This document shows, one piece after another, positions 58,558 through 64,000 of a DNA stretch of 64,000 nucleotides. Location: assembly GCA_013823855.1 (NCBI GenBank), contig PNMW01000085.1, forward strand, positions 1 to 64,000, written 5' to 3'. A program made the translations under genes and the position numbers. The stretch comes from Lysobacteraceae bacterium. Lineage in GTDB: Bacteria > Pseudomonadota > Gammaproteobacteria > Nevskiales > Nevskiaceae. The notes under the pieces were generated by a model, which was not told where the DNA came from, searched no databases, and saw nothing but the letters and a program-made list of their open reading frames with translations. Numbering within the stretch: the first letter of the stretch is position 1; each line of letters opens with the position of its first letter.

Positions 58558-59981
58558 GGCGTGTCTCCGGTGGCGGCTGCGGGCGGCGTGGCGACGGCCT
58601 CGTCGACATCGGCGCCGAGCATGAAATCGCTGTCCGGCTGCGGGTTCGGCCGGGCGCGGTCGAGGCGCAGCACGCCGTCGATCCAGACCTGATCGGCATG
58701 GGCGTAGACCGAGAACGGCGAGCGGCTCCACAGCACCACGTCGGCGGCCTTGCCGACCTCCAGCGTGCCGGTCGTCTCGAGAATGCCGAGCGCCTTCGCC
58801 GGATTCGCGGTCAGCCAGCCGATCGCGTGTTCCTCGCTGATCGGCAGGCCGGCGCGGCGGCCGGCGGCCATCGCCTTGGCGGCTTCCTGGTTGAGCCGCT
58901 GGATGCCGTCGGGATCGTCGGAGTGGACGATCGCGCAACCGGGGCCCTGGTCGCTGCGCGCGGCGTCGACGATCGCGATGTTCTCGTTGATCGCGTCCCA
59001 GGCTTCGAGCTTGAAACCCCACCAGTCGGCCCACAGCGCGCCGCAGGTCTGGGTGTCGGCCAGCAGGTCGGCGATCTTGTAGGCCTCGACCGCGTGGTGG
59101 AAGGCCTGGATCTTGAAGCCGAATTCGCGGGCGACATCGAGCATCGTCGCCATCTGGTCGGCGCGGTAGCAATGCATCTGCACCAGGATATGGCCGCGCA
59201 GCACGTCGGCCAGCGTGTCCATCGCCAGATCGCGATCCGGCGACGGCCCCTTCTTGTCCTTGCTCCAGGCGTCCCACTTGGCGCGGTAGCCGCTGGCCTT
59301 GGCGAACGCGGCGCGATAACCCGCGACATTGCCCATGCCGGTCGCCGGTGAGCGGCCACCGTTCTTGCCGTAGACCCGTTTCGGGTTTTCGCCGCAGGCC
59401 ATCTTCAGGCTGCGCCTGGCGCCCGGAAACAGCATCTGCTGGTAGGTCACCGCCGGCACGTTCTTGATCACCACGCCGCGGCCGCCGATCAGGTTGGCCG
59501 AACCCGGCAGCACCTGCAGCGTGGTGACGCCGCCGGCGCGCGCCGCCTGGAAGCCCGGGTCCTGCGGCCAGATCGAATGCTCGGCCCAGACTTCGGCGGT
59601 GGTCGGCGCGGTCGCTTCGTTGCCGTCGCTGGTCGCCCAGACACCGGGCGCCGGATAGACGCCGAGGTGCGAATGGACGTCGATGATGCCCGGCGTCAGA
59701 TAGCGGCCGCCGGCCTCGATCACCGTGGTGCCGCCGGCTGCCAGCCCCTTGCCGATGGCGGCGATCCTGCCGTCGGACAGCAGCACGTCGGTGTCGTCGA
59801 GCCGGGTGTCGAGCCCGGTCAGCACGGTGGCGCCGCGGATCAGCACGGCGCTGGATTCCGGGGCCCGGTAGGTCGACGGAAACGGGTCGGCGGCGGCTAT
59901 CGGGGCCGGATGGCGGTCACCGCAGGCGGCCAGCAGCACGGTGGCGAGCGCCGCAAGGCAGGCGCGGGCGGATCGGGTCAT
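58554..59981 (-). CDS. amidohydrolase family protein (imidazolonepropionase-like), lipoprotein
   Basis: Lipobox LLAAC; YLTPGIIDVHSHLGVYPAPG intact HxH; AIGWLTANPAKALGILETTGTLEVGKAADVVLWSRSPF; overlaps downstream gene by 4 nt (ATGA). Confidence 0.9.
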   Translation of the reverse strand: MTRSARACLAALATVLLAACGDRHPAPIAAADPFPSTYRAPESSAVLIRGATVLTGLDTRLDDTDVLLSDGRIAAIGKGLAAGGTTVIEAGGRYLTPGIIDVHSHLGVYPAPGVWATSDGNEATAPTTAEVWAEHSIWPQDPGFQAARAGGVTTLQVLPGSANLIGGRGVVIKNVPAVTYQQMLFPGARRSLKMACGENPKRVYGKNGGRSPATGMGNVAGYRAAFAKASGYRAKWDAWSKDKKGPSPDRDLAMDTLADVLRGHILVQMHCYRADQMATMLDVAREFGFKIQAFHHAVEAYKIADLLADTQTCGALWADWWGFKLEAWDAINENIAIVDAARSDQGPGCAIVHSDDPDGIQRLNQEAAKAMAAGRRAGLPISEEHAIGWLTANPAKALGILETTGTLEVGKAADVVLWSRSPFSVYAHADQVWIDGVLRLDRARPNPQPDSDFMLGADVDEAVATPPAAATGDTP

Positions 59982-60134
59982 CGCGGGGCGTCCGGAAGGC
60001 TTTCGGGGATGGCGTCGAGCTTATCGCGGCAGCGCGTGATCACAAGCGACGGCGTGCCGCCGTGCGCGCACCGGACATTGCCGCGCGCCGGCCCGGCGGT
60101 TACGGTGCCGCACATTCCGAATGCCACGGGTTCG

Positions 60135-62228
60135 ATGAAGGTCTGCTTACGGGGAGCGGCAATGGCGGTCAGCGTGCTGGGCGGTGCATCGGCGGTTCGG
60201 GCGGCGGAGCGTGTCGTCGAGGACCCCTACCTGTGGCTGGAAGCGGTCGACGACGCCAAGGCGCTCGACTGGGTGCGGGCAGGCAATGCGGTCTCGACCC
60301 GGGAACTCGAAGCGAGCCCGGATTTCGCGCCGATCCACGATCGCCTGCTGACCATCCTCGATTCCGAGGCGCGGATTCCCTACGTCACCAAGATCGGCGA
60401 CCGCTACTACAACTTCTGGCGCGACGCGAAGCAGGTGCGCGGCGTCTGGCGGCGCACCACGCTCGAGGAATACGCCAAGGCCGAACCGGCCTGGGAAACG
60501 GTGCTCGACCTCGATGCGCTGGCGGCCGCCGAGCACGACAACTGGGTCTGGAAGGGCGCCGAATGCCGCTACCCGGACTACCAGCGCTGCCTGCTGCAGC
60601 TGTCGCGCGGCGGCGGCGATGCCGTGGTGGTCCGCGAGTTCGATCTGGTCGAGAAAGCCTTCGTCGCCGACGGTTTCGCCACGCCGGAAGCGAAGACCGA
60701 GATCACCTGGGCCGGCCGCGACCGCGTCTATGTCGCCAGCGATTTCGGCCCCCGCAGCCTGACCGGCAGCGGCTACCCGCGCACGGTGCGCGAATGGCGG
60801 CGCGGCACGCCGCTGGCCGAGGCGGTGGAAGTGTTCGCCGGCGCCACGGACGACGTCGCCTCCAGCGCCGTGGTGATCGACAGCGCCGGCCAGCACCACG
60901 AGCTGATCCGCCGGACCACGACGTTCTACAGCGGCGAGTACTGGCTGAAGGTCGACGGCGTGTTCCAGCGGCTGGCCGTGCCGGACGACGCCCAGGTCGG
61001 CTTCTGGCGCGATCAGCTGACCGTCGAGCTGCGCAGCGACTGGGCGATCGGCGGCAAGGTCCATCCGGGCGGAGCACTGCTGGCGATCGGGGTCGCCGAG
61101 TTCCTGGCCGGCCAGCGCGATTTCGCGACGCTGTACACGCCCGGCCCGCGCAAGTCGCTGAGCGGGCTGGCCGGGCTGCAGTCGGCGCTGATCGTCAACG
61201 AGCTCGACAACGTCCGCAGCCGCCTGTACCTGCTGAAGCCGGGCCGCGACGGCTGGAGCCGCACGCCGATCGAGGCGCCGGCCTTCGGCGCGCTCGGCGT
61301 GTCGGCAGTCGACGACGACAGCAGCGACGACTACTGGCTGACGGTGACCGACTTCCTGACCCCGACCACGCTGTACCGCGCCGGCCTCGATGGCGGCGCG
61401 GCGCAGCGGCTGAAGGCGCTGCCGGCCTACTTCGACGCCAGCGGACTGGAGATCGTCCAGCATCAGGTGACATCGAAGGACGGCACCCGGGTGCCGTACT
61501 TCCAGGTGTCGCGCAAGGGCCTCAAGCTCGATGGCCGCAACCCGACGCTGCTCTATGGCTACGGCGGCTTCGAGGTGTCGATGCTGCCGAGCTACGGCGC
61601 CGGCGTCGGGGCGTCGTGGCTGGAACGCGGCGGGGTCTACGTGCTGGCCAACATCCGCGGCGGCGGCGAGTTCGGCCCGGCCTGGCACCAGGCGGCGTTG
61701 AAGCAAGATCGCCAGCGCGCGTTCGACGATTTCATCGCCATCGCCGAGAACCTGATCGGTCGCGGCGTGACGTCGCCGCCGCATCTCGGCATCCAGGGCG
61801 GCAGCAACGGCGGCCTGCTGATGGGCGTGATGCTGACCCAGCGGCCGGAGCTGTTCGGCGCCGTGGTCTGCCAGGTGCCGCTGCTCGACATGCGCCGCTA
61901 CCACCGGCTGCTGGCCGGCGCCTCGTGGATCGGCGAGTACGGCAATCCGGACCTTCCGGAGGAGTGGGCGTGGATCGCCAGGTACTCGCCGTACCAGAAC
62001 CTGAAAGCCGATGCGAAGTACCCGCGCGTGCTGTTCACCACCTCGACCCGCGACGACCGCGTCCATCCCGGCCACGCCCGCAAGATGGCGGCGCGGATGG
62101 CCGAGCAGGGCCACGATGTCCTGTACTACGAGAACATCGAAGGCGGCCACGGCGGCGCGGCGAACAACCCGCAGCTGGCGCGGATGACTGCGCTGGCCTA
62201 TGCCTTCCTGTGGCGGCATTTGCGCTGA
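60135..62228 (+). CDS. prolyl oligopeptidase family serine peptidase (S9A)
   Basis: DPYLWLEAVDDAKALDWVRAGN; catalytic GIQGGSNGGLLMGVMLTQRPELFGAVVCQVPLLDM; DDRVHPGHARKM. Confidence 0.93.
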   Translation: MKVCLRGAAMAVSVLGGASAVRAAERVVEDPYLWLEAVDDAKALDWVRAGNAVSTRELEASPDFAPIHDRLLTILDSEARIPYVTKIGDRYYNFWRDAKQVRGVWRRTTLEEYAKAEPAWETVLDLDALAAAEHDNWVWKGAECRYPDYQRCLLQLSRGGGDAVVVREFDLVEKAFVADGFATPEAKTEITWAGRDRVYVASDFGPRSLTGSGYPRTVREWRRGTPLAEAVEVFAGATDDVASSAVVIDSAGQHHELIRRTTTFYSGEYWLKVDGVFQRLAVPDDAQVGFWRDQLTVELRSDWAIGGKVHPGGALLAIGVAEFLAGQRDFATLYTPGPRKSLSGLAGLQSALIVNELDNVRSRLYLLKPGRDGWSRTPIEAPAFGALGVSAVDDDSSDDYWLTVTDFLTPTTLYRAGLDGGAAQRLKALPAYFDASGLEIVQHQVTSKDGTRVPYFQVSRKGLKLDGRNPTLLYGYGGFEVSMLPSYGAGVGASWLERGGVYVLANIRGGGEFGPAWHQAALKQDRQRAFDDFIAIAENLIGRGVTSPPHLGIQGGSNGGLLMGVMLTQRPELFGAVVCQVPLLDMRRYHRLLAGASWIGEYGNPDLPEEWAWIARYSPYQNLKADAKYPRVLFTTSTRDDRVHPGHARKMAARMAEQGHDVLYYENIEGGHGGAANNPQLARMTALAYAFLWRHLR

Positions 62229-62302
62229 GTGACCCTGGTCCCTGCGGGTCGGCCGTCGAGCCGGCCTACTATCGGTAAACCCCCTGCCGGAGCCTGATCC
62301 CG

Positions 62303-62890
62303 ATGAGCACCGAATCCGCCGAGCGCGCGCGCTTCACCAGCATCGAAACCAGCACCGCCGCCGACTGGCAGGTGATCGCGAAGGAATTCGGCGATTTCGC
62401 GCGCCAGCTGCCCGATCGCATCCTCACCCACCTGAAGCTGCTCGACGGCGACTTCGGCGGCTTTCCGATCGACCGGCTGACGCACTGCCTGCAGACCGCG
62501 ACCCGCGCCCACCGCGACGGCCGCGACGAGGCCTATGTGGTCTGCGCGCTGCTGCATGATCTCGGCGACGTGCTGGCCACCTACAACCATCCGGATGTCG
62601 CGGCGGCGCTGGTCAAGCCGTTCGTGCCCGAGGCCTATCACTGGATGGTGGCCCACCACGGCATCTTCCAGGGCTACTACTTCTTCCATCACCTGGGCAT
62701 GGATCGCCACATGCGCGCGCAGTTCCGCGACTCGCCGCACTACGCGCTGACCGAGGAGTTCTGCGCCAAGTACGACAGCCCGGCTTTCGATCCGGCCGCC
62801 GAGACGCTGCCGCTGTCGTACTTCGAGCCGATGCTGCGCCGCGTCTTTGCCGAGCCGCGCAACTCGATCTACCGCGCCGCGCTCGATTAG
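62303..62890 (+). CDS. HD-domain protein (putative phosphohydrolase)
   Basis: RLTHCLQTATRAHRDGRDEAYVVCALLHDLGDVLATYNH...HHGIFQGYYFFHHLG. Confidence 0.85.
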   Translation: MSTESAERARFTSIETSTAADWQVIAKEFGDFARQLPDRILTHLKLLDGDFGGFPIDRLTHCLQTATRAHRDGRDEAYVVCALLHDLGDVLATYNHPDVAAALVKPFVPEAYHWMVAHHGIFQGYYFFHHLGMDRHMRAQFRDSPHYALTEEFCAKYDSPAFDPAAETLPLSYFEPMLRRVFAEPRNSIYRAALD

Positions 62891-62940
62891 GCATCCACCG
62901 GCATACTCCGGCCCCCACTTTCCCGAGGGCCGAACGGCCA

Positions 62941-64000
62941 TGCCTCCGAGCTTCCGTGCTGCATGCTGCGCGTCCGTGCTGATCCTTTCCGCCTGCGGCA
63001 GCAGCAACGAGGTCGCCACCGTGCGGCCGCCGACCGCGGCCTGCACCAGCCCGACCCCGGCGCAGGCGATCGACCGCACGCTGGTCGTCGACCTGCCGTC
63101 GGACAGCGATCCCTCGGTCAACCCGACGCCGACCTCGACGATCCACTACACGCTGCTGCTGCCGCCGCGCTGCCCGGAAGATCGCTTCCCGATCGTGCTG
63201 CACAGCCACGGCTACGGCGGCTCGCGGCGGAAGGCGCTGGCGGCGAACGGCGATCTGGCGGCGGTGCGCAACGCGCCGCATTTCCCGTCGATCGAGCAGC
63301 TGGCGGCAGCACTGCCGTTCCACGGCTATGCGGTGATCAGCTTCGACCAGCGCGGCCACGGCGATTCGGCCGCTTCGACCCGTGCCCGGATCATCGACCC
63401 GGCGCTGGAAACCCAGGACAGCCGCCGCCTGCTCGACTGGGCGCATGACAACGCCGAGACCTTCAACTTCGAACGCCAGACCGGCACCGGCATCGACCGC
63501 GACCTGAAGGTCGGCACGCTCGGCGTCAGCTACGGCGGCGGCTTCCAGATGACCCTGGCGGCGCTCGATCCGCGCATCGACGCGATCGTGCCGAACGGCA
63601 CCTGGAACAACCTGCTGTACAGCCTGCTGCCCGGTGACGGCGTGAAGCTGTCGTTCGATGGTCTGCTGTGCCTGCTCGGCGGGACCGGCGGTGTCGTCAA
63701 CACGCCACTGGTCGCCGCACTCTGCAATCAGGTCGGCCCGAGCAACCTGCTGGCGTCGACGATCCGCACCCGCGACGATCTGGTCACGGCACTCGGGCGG
63801 CCGGTCACGCAGCCGCGGCCGGTGACCGCGGACGAGATCGACCCGTTCTTCTTCAGCCACGGCATGCGCTACTTCGAAACCCGGCAGGCGGCCCACGCGC
63901 CCTGGGGTTTCGGCGAGTCGCAGGCGCGGCTGCGGGCGGTGCCGGCGCTGTTCCTGCAGGGCAATCGCGATGTGCTGTTCAACCTCACCGAAGGCGTGCG
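62941..64000 (+). CDS. alpha/beta hydrolase lipoprotein, 3' truncated by window end
   Basis: Manual translation: MPPSFRAACCASVLILSACGSSNEVATV...FPIVLHSHGYGG...GYAVISFDQRGHGDS...VGTLGVSYGGGFQMTLAALDPRID; open to the last base, absent from the ORF track because it has no stop in the window. Confidence 0.85.

Noticed and set aside
60147-62219. 690-aa minus-strand ORF
   Set aside because: Antisense to the prolyl oligopeptidase gene with intact catalytic motifs.

Overview
The window is a GC-rich, gene-dense bacterial chromosome segment. Gene content suggests a gammaproteobacterium of Nevskiales/Xanthomonadales type, but that is inference only. I support about 51 protein-coding genes and several hairpin terminators. 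I saw no rRNA, tRNA, CRISPR array, transposase or phage module. Recognisable loci are: proton-translocating transhydrogenase (pntAA/pntAB, left edge); a DUF4331 protein with a small lipoprotein; a TonB-like plus SUMF1-like pair; uup; two MocR-type regulators; a multiheme cytochrome c pair; a CzcCBA-type RND efflux operon; priA; POT and OPT peptide transporters in convergent overlap; tolC plus rhodanese; an NYN/M23 pair; cbpA and hsp20; a reduced Chp (type IV pilus chemosensory) cluster pilG-pilI-chpA-chpC without pilJ; gshA (proteobacterial type); a pair of amidohydrolases; a prolyl oligopeptidase; and a right-edge alpha/beta hydrolase that runs off the window and is absent from the ORF track. 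The best candidate for an undescribed system is the 18.5-24.2 kb island: a DUF1329 protein with a Tat-like N-terminus, an ABM-like protein with a zinc-ribbon and a CPFHP tail, a divergent MocR regulator, a tandem bicupin and an orphan LuxR-HTH fragment. Other items worth checking are a pseudo-amidohydrolase lacking HxH, an NYN ribonuclease with a cold-shock-like tail, a DnaA box upstream of priA, and the Chp cluster without its MCP. Many long antisense ORFs in the supplied track are high-GC artefacts.
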